This document shows positions 8,695 to 16,983 of a stretch of 46,127 nt of DNA, in pieces. Within the stretch, counting starts at the first letter, position 1, and each line of letters starts with the position of its first letter. Made by a program: the position numbers and the translations under genes. Under the pieces are notes generated by a model. That model made no database searches, had not been told where the DNA came from, and saw only the letters and a list, made by a program, of their open reading frames with translations. This DNA comes from an uncultured Prevotellaceae bacterium (lineage in GTDB: Bacteria > Bacteroidota > Bacteroidia > Bacteroidales > Bacteroidaceae), in the NCBI GenBank assembly GCA_900318915.1, contig ONMI01000022.1:1-46127 (forward strand), given 5' to 3'.

Positions 8695-8745
8695 CGGCAC
8701 TTCCATGGTGTAAGCACGCTTTTCCGGTCGGGCAGAGAGCTGATT

Positions 8746-8783
8746 GTCTAAAAATTATACACCCCGACGTATGATTCTTTGAC
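8746..8783 (-). promoter_or_regulatory. Double 15-bp operator between tolC-like and response-regulator genes (site A)
   Basis: Two 15-bp sites: GTCTAAAAATTATAC at 8746-8760 (five of seven arm pairs match) and GTATGATTCTTTGAC at 8769-8783, centres 23 bp apart. The outer site is identical to the one at 4687-4701. Orientation and distance to the -7 box of the leftward operon are the same in both places. Because the response-regulator gene begins at 8807 on the other strand, the regulator could also control itself from here. Confidence 0.72.
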
Positions 8784-8806
8784 GGTTTATTCGTACCTTA
8801 GCCGCC

Positions 8807-9334
8807 ATGAAAAAGTATGGAACCATATTGATAGCCGATGACAACAGTGCTGTGCTCACGGCTATGCGCTATCTGCTCGACTCCACATTTGATCAGATCT
8901 TGACCACACCACAGCCCGACGACATACTGAAGATGATGACCCAGCAGCCCGTCGACATGGTATTGCTCGACATGAACTTCACACTCGGTGTGAACAATGG
9001 CAACGAGGGACTGTTCTGGCTGCGCACCATCCACAAGCACCATCCCCAGACTCCCGTGGTGCTGCTGACCGCCTACGCAGACGTCGGTCTGGCCGTGAAA
9101 GGACTGAAAAGCGGTGCTTCCGACTTCATCACCAAGCCGTGGAACAATGATGAGCTGGTGCGCAAACTGAAAGACGTGCTCGACATGCAGAGCGAGATTG
9201 TCACCCTCGATGAGATGGAAGCGCAGCATATACGCCGTGCCATCGACCAATGCCACGGCAACTTGAGCCGAACCGCAGAGATGCTAGGCATCACCAGGCA
9301 GACGCTCTACAACAAGATGAAACGGTTGGATTAG
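8807..9334 (+). CDS. Response regulator, REC plus Fis-type HTH (175 aa)
   Basis: Receiver domain at residues 4-120 with the acidic pair D11-D12, phosphoacceptor D55 (VLLDM), T88 and K110 (ITKPW). The C-terminal ~40 residues (AIDQCHGNLSRTAEMLGITRQTLYNKMKRL) are a Fis-family helix-turn-helix as in NtrC. The central sigma54-activating AAA+ domain of NtrC is absent, so it should work with ordinary promoters, as PrrA/RegA/ActR-type regulators do. It is followed after 24 bases by its histidine kinase and divergently adjoins the TolC-HlyD operon. A TACCTTAG at 8794-8801, only 5 bases before the ATG, might be its -7 box; transcripts would then have almost no leader. Confidence 0.93.
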   Translation: MKKYGTILIADDNSAVLTAMRYLLDSTFDQILTTPQPDDILKMMTQQPVDMVLLDMNFTLGVNNGNEGLFWLRTIHKHHPQTPVVLLTAYADVGLAVKGLKSGASDFITKPWNNDELVRKLKDVLDMQSEIVTLDEMEAQHIRRAIDQCHGNLSRTAEMLGITRQTLYNKMKRLD

Positions 9335-9358
9335 TAATTCCATAAAGAAGTGAGAGAA

Positions 9359-10240
9359 ATGATCTGGTTATTGGTTTTTGTCGTTATAGGCATCTTATTT
9401 GTATTTTGGGAAGTGCGCAGGCAACGTTCGCTCAAACTTCGTGCACATCTGATGCAAGAGGCCATCCGCAATCACGATTTCACATTCCGCCTTCCTGTAG
9501 ACGGTCTCCTGCCCGGGGAACGGGCCATGCAGCAAGCACTGAACAAGCTGGGAGAAACCATCCACCAACAAATGAGCCTGAATGAGGTGGAGTCATGGGA
9601 ACGACTCACGCGGGTGCTGACCCATGAGATGATGAACGCCACGGCCCCCATCACCAGCATCAGTCAGTCACTGCTCGGCCGTGACGATGTGAAAGGCACA
9701 CCTCTCGAATCCGGCATTCAGGCTATCTTCGACACCAGCCGCCATCTGAACAACTTCGTGGTGAACTACCGCAAAATGTCGGAGCTGGAGAAACCTGTGC
9801 TGGCCGACGTACCACTCCGCCCCTTGCTCAATGATGTCTGTAGCGCCTATCCTGGACTTCATTGGGAGGTCAATGTCTCCGCGGGCATGAAGGTGCGTGC
9901 CGATGCCGGCATGTTGCGGCAAGTGCTGATGAACCTGGCAAAGAATGCGGTGGAGGCTCAGGCCAAGAGAATGGTGATACGACAGACAGAGGAGCCGGCA
10001 AACAATCAGCAGTTGAAGCTCTACATAGGCAATGACGGCCTGCCCATCCCCGCAGAGAACCGCCAGTCGCTCTTTGTTCCATTCTTCACCACAAAGCGGG
10101 GTGGAAGCGGCATCGGCCTTTCTCTAAGCCGCCGTATGATGATACAGCAAGGCGGCATGCTCGAACTGGCCGAAAAACAACAGCCTGCATGCCGGGCTGG
10201 TTTCAACCTCACCATCCTGATTCCACGACAAAAACAATAG
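9359..10240 (+). CDS. Sensor histidine kinase, membrane-anchored
   Basis: Partner kinase of the preceding regulator. ATG at 9359 is preferred over the in-frame GTG at 9350, because AAAGAAGTGAGAGAA precedes it. The protein has 293 aa. One N-terminal membrane helix (MIWLLVFVVIGILFVFW) and no periplasmic sensor domain are seen. A HAMP-like linker follows. The phosphoacceptor is H89 (LTHEMMNATAPI). The ATPase domain has an N-box (QVLMNLAKNAVEA), GNDGLPI as G1 region, FVPFFTTK (F-box) and GGSGIGLSLSRRMM (G2). With no large sensing domain, the signal may be sensed in the membrane or through another protein. Confidence 0.92.
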   Translation: MIWLLVFVVIGILFVFWEVRRQRSLKLRAHLMQEAIRNHDFTFRLPVDGLLPGERAMQQALNKLGETIHQQMSLNEVESWERLTRVLTHEMMNATAPITSISQSLLGRDDVKGTPLESGIQAIFDTSRHLNNFVVNYRKMSELEKPVLADVPLRPLLNDVCSAYPGLHWEVNVSAGMKVRADAGMLRQVLMNLAKNAVEAQAKRMVIRQTEEPANNQQLKLYIGNDGLPIPAENRQSLFVPFFTTKRGGSGIGLSLSRRMMIQQGGMLELAEKQQPACRAGFNLTILIPRQKQ

Positions 10241-10303
10241 AGCAAAGAAACGAAAACTCAGCCATTGACAAGGGCTGTAAGCGTCAGCTCAGCTTTCGTC
10301 CTG

Positions 10304-11224
10304 TCATTTTTGGGCCTTTGACAATAAGCCACTGATTGTGGCAGACAAATTGCGTAGCTTCTTTCTATAATACCTACATAGGTCTTGAAACCTCGAAATA
10401 TTGGCTTTTTCCAGACACTGCTTGTATTTTCTGTCCAGCTCCTCTTTCTGAAAGCCTGCTGAGAAGTGCGGATGGTACACCAGCTCATAAAAAGAAGGCA
10501 AAGGTTTGTAACCCACCTTCTTATATAGTTCCAATGTCCTTACGCGCACATCAAGAAGGCCGTCAAGCATCAGATGATTTCTCTTTTTGTCGGTCTGGCT
10601 TCCCTTTGTAGGCTTGAAATACATATAGAGCACATCACTCTCTACAGCAATGGTGCGAGCATGGTAACTACAATACAGACAGAACATCTTGTCGTTGGTG
10701 GCCGGCAACTCGTCGAAAGTGATATGGTTGGCATCAACCATTTCCCTCTTTACCATGCGTGTCCAAGGAGTCCATACACTATAGCGCAGACGCAATTCAG
10801 CATTGGGAAGATTATTCCTGCAGCCTTCTATCAGTTTAGATACGCTATGAGGCGCTGATTCCCCTATCTCATTAAAAACACTTGCATTCAGATACACAAT
10901 ATCCGTTGTATCATCATCGGCATATTTATCAAGAAACTTTGACAAATTGTCGGTATAATAATCATCAGCATCGGCAAACAACAACCATTTGCCCTTGGCA
11001 TGCTTCAAACCGACGTTTCTTGCACGGCCAGCCCCTTTCGACGACGACGCATCGAGCAGCACCACTTCCATCCCTTTACGCTCAAGCGACGGCTTCTTGT
11101 CCTCATCACTGTTGTCATCCACAACGATAATCTGCACATCGTCGCGCACCGGAATGCTGTCCACACAACGCTTCAACAAGTCGGGACAGTTTTTGTGGGG
11201 GATAATTATTGTGTAGCTAAACAT
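10304..11224 (-). CDS. Glycosyltransferase family 2 (GT-A) protein (306 aa)
   Basis: Cytoplasmic glycosyltransferase with the GT2 start SYTIIIPHKNCPDLLKRCVDSI, nucleotide-binding VVDDNSDED, the acceptor-side GAGRARNVGLKHAKGKW and the metal-binding FADADDYY (DxD type). The C-terminal third has basic helical segments and no clear membrane helix. It is the last gene of a leftward set flippase-acyltransferase-glycosyltransferase, overlapping the preceding gene by 19 bases. Donor and acceptor sugars cannot be told. The gene is AT-richer than its surroundings, as surface-glycan genes in this group often are. Confidence 0.9.
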   Translation of the reverse strand: MFSYTIIIPHKNCPDLLKRCVDSIPVRDDVQIIVVDDNSDEDKKPSLERKGMEVVLLDASSSKGAGRARNVGLKHAKGKWLLFADADDYYTDNLSKFLDKYADDDTTDIVYLNASVFNEIGESAPHSVSKLIEGCRNNLPNAELRLRYSVWTPWTRMVKREMVDANHITFDELPATNDKMFCLYCSYHARTIAVESDVLYMYFKPTKGSQTDKKRNHLMLDGLLDVRVRTLELYKKVGYKPLPSFYELVYHPHFSAGFQKEELDRKYKQCLEKANISRFQDLCRYYRKKLRNLSATISGLLSKAQK

Positions 11225-11871
11225 TTTATCAAATATTCGTTGTTGGTTATAGTATGCAAATCGTACGAAAACTTTATGTGAGACAAATGCTTCTCATAGT
11301 AAGACGGGAACTTGTCTTCCCTGATATAGCCATAATATTCTACACTCGGGCGTTTACATACAAACTTTTCTTTATCCAATTTCTTGACAACTCTTGCCGG
11401 ATTTCCTGCAATAACGCAATATCCTTCCGGAAAGCTCTTTGTCACCACACTGCCGGCGCCCACAATGGTCCTTGGCCCAAGAACGACTCCCGCAAGGATG
11501 ATGGCAGAACTGGCCAACCAACAATAGTCACCTATTACGGTCTCCTTTCTCACGACCTCATCTTGATTGTACACATCGTGGTTTCCACTGACAATTATGC
11601 AGTTAGGGCCAATCCCAACATAATCTCCAATAAATACTTTACCGCGTCCTTGTATCACACAGCCAGGCCGATGCCCTACACGGGCACCTTTGCCGACAAT
11701 TATCCTCCCCCGCACTTCCGACCTTTCATGAACAGGCCAATATACGTTTTTCCGGAACTTCTGAAACCACCTTTTTTTCAAGAACCTATAAAAGGAACTG
11801 CACTCATGATAGACGGAAAAGAAACAAAGATAATCTCTTATGACAGGTATTTTTTTTAATCTCTCCTTCAT
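11206..11871 (-). CDS. Hexapeptide-repeat acyltransferase (LbH family, 221 aa)
   Basis: Left-handed beta-helix acyltransferase. Hexapeptide turns run from about residue 55 to 165 (GRIIVGKGARVGHRPGCVIQ, KVFIGDYVGIGPNCII, TVIGDYCWLASSAIIL, TIVGAGSVVTKSFPEG), ending in the usual AGNPARVVKKL. The likely catalytic histidine lies in SGNHDVY. The first ~50 residues are basic and aromatic and may form a membrane-associated hairpin. Probably an O-acetyltransferase acting on a sugar of the glycan made by the neighbouring genes; substrate not determinable. It overlaps the flippase gene by 4 bases (ATGA) and the glycosyltransferase by 19. Confidence 0.9.
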   Translation of the reverse strand: MKERLKKIPVIRDYLCFFSVYHECSSFYRFLKKRWFQKFRKNVYWPVHERSEVRGRIIVGKGARVGHRPGCVIQGRGKVFIGDYVGIGPNCIIVSGNHDVYNQDEVVRKETVIGDYCWLASSAIILAGVVLGPRTIVGAGSVVTKSFPEGYCVIAGNPARVVKKLDKEKFVCKRPSVEYYGYIREDKFPSYYEKHLSHIKFSYDLHTITNNEYLIKCLATQ

Positions 11872-13400
11872 CTCTTCTTCAACTTTTTTGATATGACAGA
11901 CCGTGCTTGGTTCTGGATAAACGATTGCTCCTTCTTATCCAGCCCCACAAGCCATATTGTCGCAACAGTGATAATAAAACTGATAATTACAGCTATAAAC
12001 ATGTTGCTTGAAATATACCTGTACGACAGGTAGGAAAGAAGAAGCGCACAGACAAATGTAAGCCAACAGGGCAATTCAGCCTTAAATATGTTCCTCCATA
12101 CATTATATCGTAAAAGCTTATGGGTAAAATACAGCTCAACGCCACGGCAGCAGAAATCCAAAGCAATATTAACCCATATTCCTGTTAAAGGACTGCCTCC
12201 CAACCTCAAGACCAGATAAGCTATGGGCAACGCCAATAATTTCGTTCCACCGGCGAAAATCTGAAAGTTCCTTATGCTTCCCTGTGCCAATATGCTGTTT
12301 ATCAACAATCTCGACAAGGTGTTGCTCTGTAAATAAACCAACGTCACAGTTACCATGTCTACTGTAAACGGCGGAACCTTGACCAACCATAATTTCAAGA
12401 CATCTTCGGCCACATTCATCAACGGCACCGTGAATATCATCATCATAAAGAAATACAAACGACTGCCATGTAACATCAGGCTGTGTGTTCGGTTTATGTC
12501 TTTTTGGGCGACCGACTTGGTAAGCTGTGGCTGAATAGATACTGAAAAGTTGCCGGCAAACTGGGTTATTGCATGTTGGACCTGATTACAGATACCCTTG
12601 GCGGCATTGACAGACACACCAAAAAAGATATTGAGGAGGATGTCGATACCCTGGTTGCGAAGCACCATCGAACCCTGCCCCAACAGGTTCCAGCCTGCAA
12701 AGCCAAACATCTGCTTGAAAAGATCTCTGTCTATATGGAGCGTGACATTCCTTCCCTCGGGGAAATTCTTCCTGCCATACAAATAATAGATGAGCCACAG
12801 AAAGGCTGTCACAGCCATCTGCAAAACAGCATACACCACCAGTCTGTCACTTCCACATATAAGTAGATACAAGGCAAACAGCAACTTCAGGACCCCTCCC
12901 AAGATGCTGATGAGTGCAAAGGCAGACATACGCTCATGGGCAATTATCAAAGCATTGTACGGAACGATTATCATGCCGAAGAACAACGTGATTATGCTGC
13001 TCTGCAACACGATACCCGCCACGCCCATACGGCCCTCTGGAATATTCAGCTGATTATACAGCATATATATTCCCACAATCTCCAATAGGGCAATAATAAT
13101 GACACCCAGAACAATATGAAGCGTCAGACTGTTGGAAAAGACCTTTTTCAGCCACGCTGCATCCCTTTTACCAAGTGCGAACGTAATAAATCTTTGTGAT
13201 GCCGACGCAAGCGTTCCGCTCAACATGCCGAAAAGCCCCACAACGCCACCAACAACATTATAAATGCCATAGTCGTCCACTCCCAATGCATCCAGAACCA
13301 CTCTTGATGTGTACAGATTGATGAACAGCAAAAGTACCGAACGGATGTATAGGAACAACGTATTCTTTGCTATACGCTTATTATTTTGGCTGTCGGACAT
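11868..13400 (-). CDS. Polysaccharide flippase, Wzx/MOP superfamily (510 aa)
   Basis: Multi-spanning membrane protein with roughly 12-14 helices, starting KRIAKNTLFLYIRSVLLLFINLYTSRVVLDALG, the typical beginning of Bacteroidota O-antigen/teichoic-acid exporters. The conserved GVDDYGIYNVVGGVVG and SASQRFITFALG follow. It would flip lipid-linked sugar units across the inner membrane. It heads the leftward operon with the acyltransferase and glycosyltransferase. No polymerase, ligase or initiating sugar-phosphate transferase is seen, so this is either a small accessory glycan locus or the rest lies elsewhere. Confidence 0.93.
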   Translation of the reverse strand: MSDSQNNKRIAKNTLFLYIRSVLLLFINLYTSRVVLDALGVDDYGIYNVVGGVVGLFGMLSGTLASASQRFITFALGKRDAAWLKKVFSNSLTLHIVLGVIIIALLEIVGIYMLYNQLNIPEGRMGVAGIVLQSSIITLFFGMIIVPYNALIIAHERMSAFALISILGGVLKLLFALYLLICGSDRLVVYAVLQMAVTAFLWLIYYLYGRKNFPEGRNVTLHIDRDLFKQMFGFAGWNLLGQGSMVLRNQGIDILLNIFFGVSVNAAKGICNQVQHAITQFAGNFSVSIQPQLTKSVAQKDINRTHSLMLHGSRLYFFMMMIFTVPLMNVAEDVLKLWLVKVPPFTVDMVTVTLVYLQSNTLSRLLINSILAQGSIRNFQIFAGGTKLLALPIAYLVLRLGGSPLTGIWVNIALDFCCRGVELYFTHKLLRYNVWRNIFKAELPCWLTFVCALLLSYLSYRYISSNMFIAVIISFIITVATIWLVGLDKKEQSFIQNQARSVISKKLKKR

Positions 13401-13458
13401 AACTAAAGTTGCTTGTTAAATAGTGTATATGAAGACCGTTGATTATTTCTTGAAGGTG

Positions 13459-13466
13459 CAAAGTTA
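13459..13466 (-). promoter_or_regulatory. -7 box of the flippase operon
   Basis: TAACTTTG on the minus strand, 58 bases before the ATG at 13400; the -33 element is not clear. Confidence 0.55.
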
Positions 13467-13550
13467 GTGATTTATTTTAAATTACACTCATAATCGGGTG
13501 CCTTTTTGCAATTCTGCATGATAAGGCAAGATTGGGGCGTCATTATAAAC

Positions 13551-13596
13551 GAAAAGGTGTGGTACCAACTGATTTAGTTCGGTGCCACACCTTTTC
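13551..13596 (-). terminator. Hairpin terminator after the CotH-like gene
   Basis: GAAAAGGTGTGGTACC (13551-13566) pairs with GGTGCCACACCTTTTC (13581-13596), 16-bp arms with one G-T pair and a 14-base loop. It sits 21 bases beyond the stop codon at 13617 and is A/T-flanked, so it can end transcription of the CotH-like gene before the flippase promoter. Confidence 0.75.
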
Positions 13597-13616
13597 AGAA
13601 TGGTTTAACAGTATGC

Positions 13617-16352
13617 TTAGTACTTCACCACCTTCTTTCCCGACTGGATATAGATGCCTCTCTGAGGCTTCGTCGTCTTGACGCCGGTAACCGTATAGTA
13701 GGTGTCAGACTGCTGTTCACTCTCAGCAACCGTTTCTATGCCGTCAACGCCCTCGTCCTCAAAACTAATCTTGAACGTGTTGGTGCCTGCGCTGAACAGA
13801 CTGGACGGCAGCTGCAGATAGGCTTTATTGGCAGCAAAGGGTCCATCCTTCGAGAGTCTTGAGAAATTGGGCTGCCCACCCGACGAAGTCAGGATAAGAT
13901 TGGTCATGTCACCCTCCGTCATGGTCAGGAATATCTCCTCAGTGGTACCGACAAGCATATTCACCAAGAAATTGGAGGAGACGGTGGTGGGAATCTGATA
14001 AGAACCGGGATTGCCCATGATGAACAGGCCGGTTTCTGACGGGGCATCTTCCACCCTAACGGCTTTTATCTTACCTGTAGAATTGTTGTAGCCGCAGATG
14101 ATGAAGGCCTTGAATCCCTCTACATCCTCAAAGTTGAGGTCGAAATTGGAGCAGTAGGTAGCGAAGCCGGCAGAAGAGATATTGACCGTCACATAGTCGG
14201 GCACGGTGTCGTCGGTGCTGAGATAGACAACCTCCGGTGCCGTAAGCGTGGTGTTGAGCACAAGATAGGCGGTATTGGGAACTATCGTGGTCTGCAGATT
14301 GCCTTCAGATGTATAGAATCCCGATTCCGACTGGTGTGTCTGCAGCAGATACTTCTCGTTGGAGGTGCTGAGAGCGGCATAGGTGCCGTGGAGCAGACCA
14401 TTGACAAGATAGTCGGGAGCGGTGGCATCTCCCTCCACTTTCTCGCCGATGAGCAGATACCTGCCGGGGGTGCCCTTTACAAGATAGGGCTTGTTGGGCT
14501 CGACAGTTGTCACGGTCTCCAACTTAGCCCGGCTGTTCTCTGCCACAAAACCCGTGACATTGAACAGTTCTATTCCCTCAGGTATCTCAAACTGGAAGGG
14601 CACACACAACGTGGTCCACCCCGACTCGGGAACCTGCAGGCTGAACGACGCCATCTCGGCAGCGGGGGTATATTTCATCCACATGTCAAGATACTTCAGA
14701 TGCTCGGGCACCCAGGTGTGTATACGGTCTATGCCGTCGGGGCAGCCGTATTGCACAAAAGGATACACACCGGTTGTAGTGCCGGTAGCCTCCCATATTC
14801 TGAAGGCTGCCCTGCAGAGGTCGCCGGCTTCATAGGTGGTATTGGCATTGTAGTCCTGCGCCTTCGAGTAGACAACGTTGTCCCATTCGTGCGGCTGCCA
14901 GTTGGGATTGCACACGGTCTCTTGCGTGAAGGGGGTGCCGGACCACTTCTCAAACTCCCTGTCATAGTTGTCCTCGCCCACACTGTAATACCAGTTGTCG
15001 AAAAGCGATACCACACCTTCGGCTGTAAGCAGGCCCCGGTTGCGGATATCGGCATAATAGGCATAGATGTCTTCCAGGAAGTAGTTGTTTACAAACGACA
15101 AGGGATCCTTGGTAGTTTTCCAGTTCTTTTTCGACAGATAGCCAAGAGCGTAGTTCTCTGGAGGGAACTGCGTGAAATAATTGGTATGATAACCGAAGGT
15201 GGCATCCAGGTCGTAGGGGGCGACGAACCATTTGTAGCCGTCGTAGGTGAACCACTGCCAGTTGCGCTTGAGGCCGTCAAGATTGTTGATGAGCAGGTTG
15301 TGGATAATGTAGTCGATAATGCTCGGTACATCGAAGCGCTTGGCGAACTCCGCCCTGATGGTTTCCTTGCTCGCACCCGATTCGACCAGAGCCCTCAGGT
15401 CGAACCAGTGGTCGCGGAGCTGCTCTATGCCGTGCTTCGTTGCGGCGGTTATAAGCTTGGCCTCCTTCACACTCTCATCGTCAGTATCAAGATCGTAGTA
15501 GGGCGAAGTCTCGTCCATCAGCTCTTTGGGAGCATCACCATTGTACTCGGATCCGTCCATGTTGTAGAGCGTCTTGGGCGACCTCACTTCGAAGGCCGTC
15601 CAATGGATGTCGGTGGTGGCAAACAAGTACGTGCTATTGATATTGCCGTCAATATGTATATGCTGTGGATTGTTCTTGTCGAGATTATAGTTTTTACGGT
15701 GTTTCTTCAGCTGCCAGGAATACACACCGTAGAAATCGCCGTTCACATACACAATAGCGGGGAATCCGTCGGGGGTGCAGCGGGCCTCTGCATCGGGTTT
15801 GGCTATCTCGGCTCTGTTCCAGGGTCTCTCACCGCGGCCAGCGATAATCATATCGTATACCTTGTAGCCGATGGCGCCTGTTCCGCGGAATTTATCCAAA
15901 TAGTAAGCTTTAATGTGGAAGGCATCCTGTTTCACCCAGTCACCAATTTTGATGTCAGGGGTCTTGTCACCTATCCACTCATCCTCGCAGAAATCAAGTG
16001 CATAGTTTTTCTTGGGCCAGGTTGTGGAACTTTTGCCCTGCAGATTAATCAAGACACGCTTCTTGAAGTAATTGCCCTGACCGTCGTAGAACTCCACCCA
16101 CGCATGATAGTTGGAGGTCTTCCTTGGAGGGAGGTTGTTGATGCCGCTGATATTGACATAGGCACAAGCAGGCATTCCGATATTGATTTTTTTCTGGTCG
16201 CTCAGGTCGGTGAGGTCGTCCGAGTCAAATCCCAGCCGTGCAATGTCCTGCTCAAACTGGCTCGGACTTTCATCCTGGGCTACCGCAGTATTGCAGAATG
16301 CCAATAAAAGAGCAATAAAACTCAAAAGTTTGAAAGTGGATACTATTTTCAT
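13617..16352 (-). CDS. Secreted CotH-kinase-family protein with C-terminal sorting-like tail (911 aa)
   Basis: Signal peptide (MKIVSTFKLLSFIALLLAFCNTAVA) followed by a CotH-like domain from about residue 60 to 440. INLQGKSST resembles the glycine-rich stretch. YGVYSWQLKKHRKNY, NLDGLKRNWQWF and VAPYDLDATFG (with the DxD metal motif) match conserved parts of the CotH atypical protein kinase family. Residues ~590-880 contain three repeats of about 90 residues with similar openings (GWTTLCVPFQFEIP, GFATYCSNFDLNF). The end YYTVTGVKTTKPQRGIYIQSGKKVVKY matches tails on secreted Prevotella proteins. Substrate and whether it is an active kinase are unknown; it is probably surface-exposed or secreted. 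The gene is monocistronic and ends in the hairpin at 13551-13596. Confidence 0.85.
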   Translation of the reverse strand: MKIVSTFKLLSFIALLLAFCNTAVAQDESPSQFEQDIARLGFDSDDLTDLSDQKKINIGMPACAYVNISGINNLPPRKTSNYHAWVEFYDGQGNYFKKRVLINLQGKSSTTWPKKNYALDFCEDEWIGDKTPDIKIGDWVKQDAFHIKAYYLDKFRGTGAIGYKVYDMIIAGRGERPWNRAEIAKPDAEARCTPDGFPAIVYVNGDFYGVYSWQLKKHRKNYNLDKNNPQHIHIDGNINSTYLFATTDIHWTAFEVRSPKTLYNMDGSEYNGDAPKELMDETSPYYDLDTDDESVKEAKLITAATKHGIEQLRDHWFDLRALVESGASKETIRAEFAKRFDVPSIIDYIIHNLLINNLDGLKRNWQWFTYDGYKWFVAPYDLDATFGYHTNYFTQFPPENYALGYLSKKNWKTTKDPLSFVNNYFLEDIYAYYADIRNRGLLTAEGVVSLFDNWYYSVGEDNYDREFEKWSGTPFTQETVCNPNWQPHEWDNVVYSKAQDYNANTTYEAGDLCRAAFRIWEATGTTTGVYPFVQYGCPDGIDRIHTWVPEHLKYLDMWMKYTPAAEMASFSLQVPESGWTTLCVPFQFEIPEGIELFNVTGFVAENSRAKLETVTTVEPNKPYLVKGTPGRYLLIGEKVEGDATAPDYLVNGLLHGTYAALSTSNEKYLLQTHQSESGFYTSEGNLQTTIVPNTAYLVLNTTLTAPEVVYLSTDDTVPDYVTVNISSAGFATYCSNFDLNFEDVEGFKAFIICGYNNSTGKIKAVRVEDAPSETGLFIMGNPGSYQIPTTVSSNFLVNMLVGTTEEIFLTMTEGDMTNLILTSSGGQPNFSRLSKDGPFAANKAYLQLPSSLFSAGTNTFKISFEDEGVDGIETVAESEQQSDTYYTVTGVKTTKPQRGIYIQSGKKVVKY

Positions 16353-16791
16353 AATTCTTATTTAGTTTTTTGGCTTGATTTTATCGATTTTTACGATTCA
16401 AAAGACAGTCAATGTTACAATCATTTTACAAAAATACTACATTATTATTATTAACAATGTCGCACTGCACAATAATCGCTGAATATTCCACAAAAAGTAT
16501 ACGTTTTTTACATACTTTAACAGTTTAAAATCAAGATTGGAGCTTTTCGCTTCCGCAATTGTAAATGATTAATAATCAGTTTTAGCCTATCTCGAAAAGT
16601 TATATGAATCTAATGCAAAATTAGGGCTATCCAACGAAACACATTTGTATAAATCAAGCATATAATTGTCTATATAAAGCATATAAATAAAATCGGAGAC
16701 AAAGCAGCTACACTGTCATGATATGCCGGCCCATATTTCAGAAAGAGCAATGAAAGGAGGGGGAGATGGAAAAGAAATAAGGAAGGAGAGG
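16353..16791. other. AT-rich gap between CotH-like gene and tRNA-Arg
   Basis: About 440 bases, strongly AT-rich, with no convincing coding sequence on either strand. It must contain the promoter of the CotH-like gene, but no clear TTTG/TAnnTTTG pair was found. A short direct repeat AAGCATATAA occurs at about 16658 and 16677. Confidence 0.6.
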
Positions 16792-16863
16792 TAGTCCCAC
16801 CGAGAATCGAACTCGGATCTAATCTTTAGGAGAGACTTGTTCTATCCATTGAACTATGGGACC
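16792..16863 (-). tRNA. tRNA-Arg, anticodon CCU
   Basis: The minus strand folds into a full cloverleaf of 72 bases. The acceptor GGTCCCA pairs with TGGGACT (first pair G-U). The D-arm is GTTC/GAAC. The anticodon stem AGTCT/AGATT holds the loop CTCCTAA, anticodon CCT. The T-arm is CCGAG-TTCGATT-CTCGG and the discriminator is A. CCA is not encoded. It reads AGG (Arg) codons. Confidence 0.93.
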
Positions 16864-16883
16864 GCACTTTAAATTTTGCGATG

Positions 16884-16915
16884 CAAAGGTAGTCAATAGC
16901 CAGTGAAAAACCAAA
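16884..16915 (-). promoter_or_regulatory. Promoter of tRNA-Arg
   Basis: Minus strand TTTG (16915-16912), 20 bases, TACCTTTG (16891-16884): complete Bacteroidota promoter, 20 bases before the tRNA 5' end. Confidence 0.78.
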
Positions 16916-16953
16916 TTATCGGCTGATTATTTCTAAATTAAGGACAAAACGAT

Positions 16954-16961
16954 TATTTTTG
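16954..16961 (+). promoter_or_regulatory. -7 box upstream of the phosphatase gene
   Basis: TATTTTTG, 22 bases before the ATG at 16984; a TTTC rather than TTTG lies 20 bases further up. Confidence 0.6.
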
Positions 16962-16983
16962 CAAAACGATTCCATCAAACGGT

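Noticed and set aside
8742-8783. Sigma54 promoter for the response-regulator gene
   Set aside because: No GG-N10-GC (-24/-12) pair is present, and the regulator lacks the AAA+ domain needed for sigma54.
13551-13596. Riboswitch or regulatory RNA
   Set aside because: It is a plain long hairpin just behind a stop codon; a terminator explains it.
14334-16307. Rightward open frame of 657 codons across the CotH-like gene
   Set aside because: Antisense to a protein with signal peptide, CotH motifs and a family tail.
16653-16690. Short direct repeat AAGCATATAA as a mobile-element end
   Set aside because: Ten bases in a very AT-rich region can recur by chance and nothing mobile is nearby.
16792-16863. 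Integration site (att) at the tRNA-Arg gene
   Set aside because: No integrase and no repeated copy of the tRNA 3' end were found in the window.
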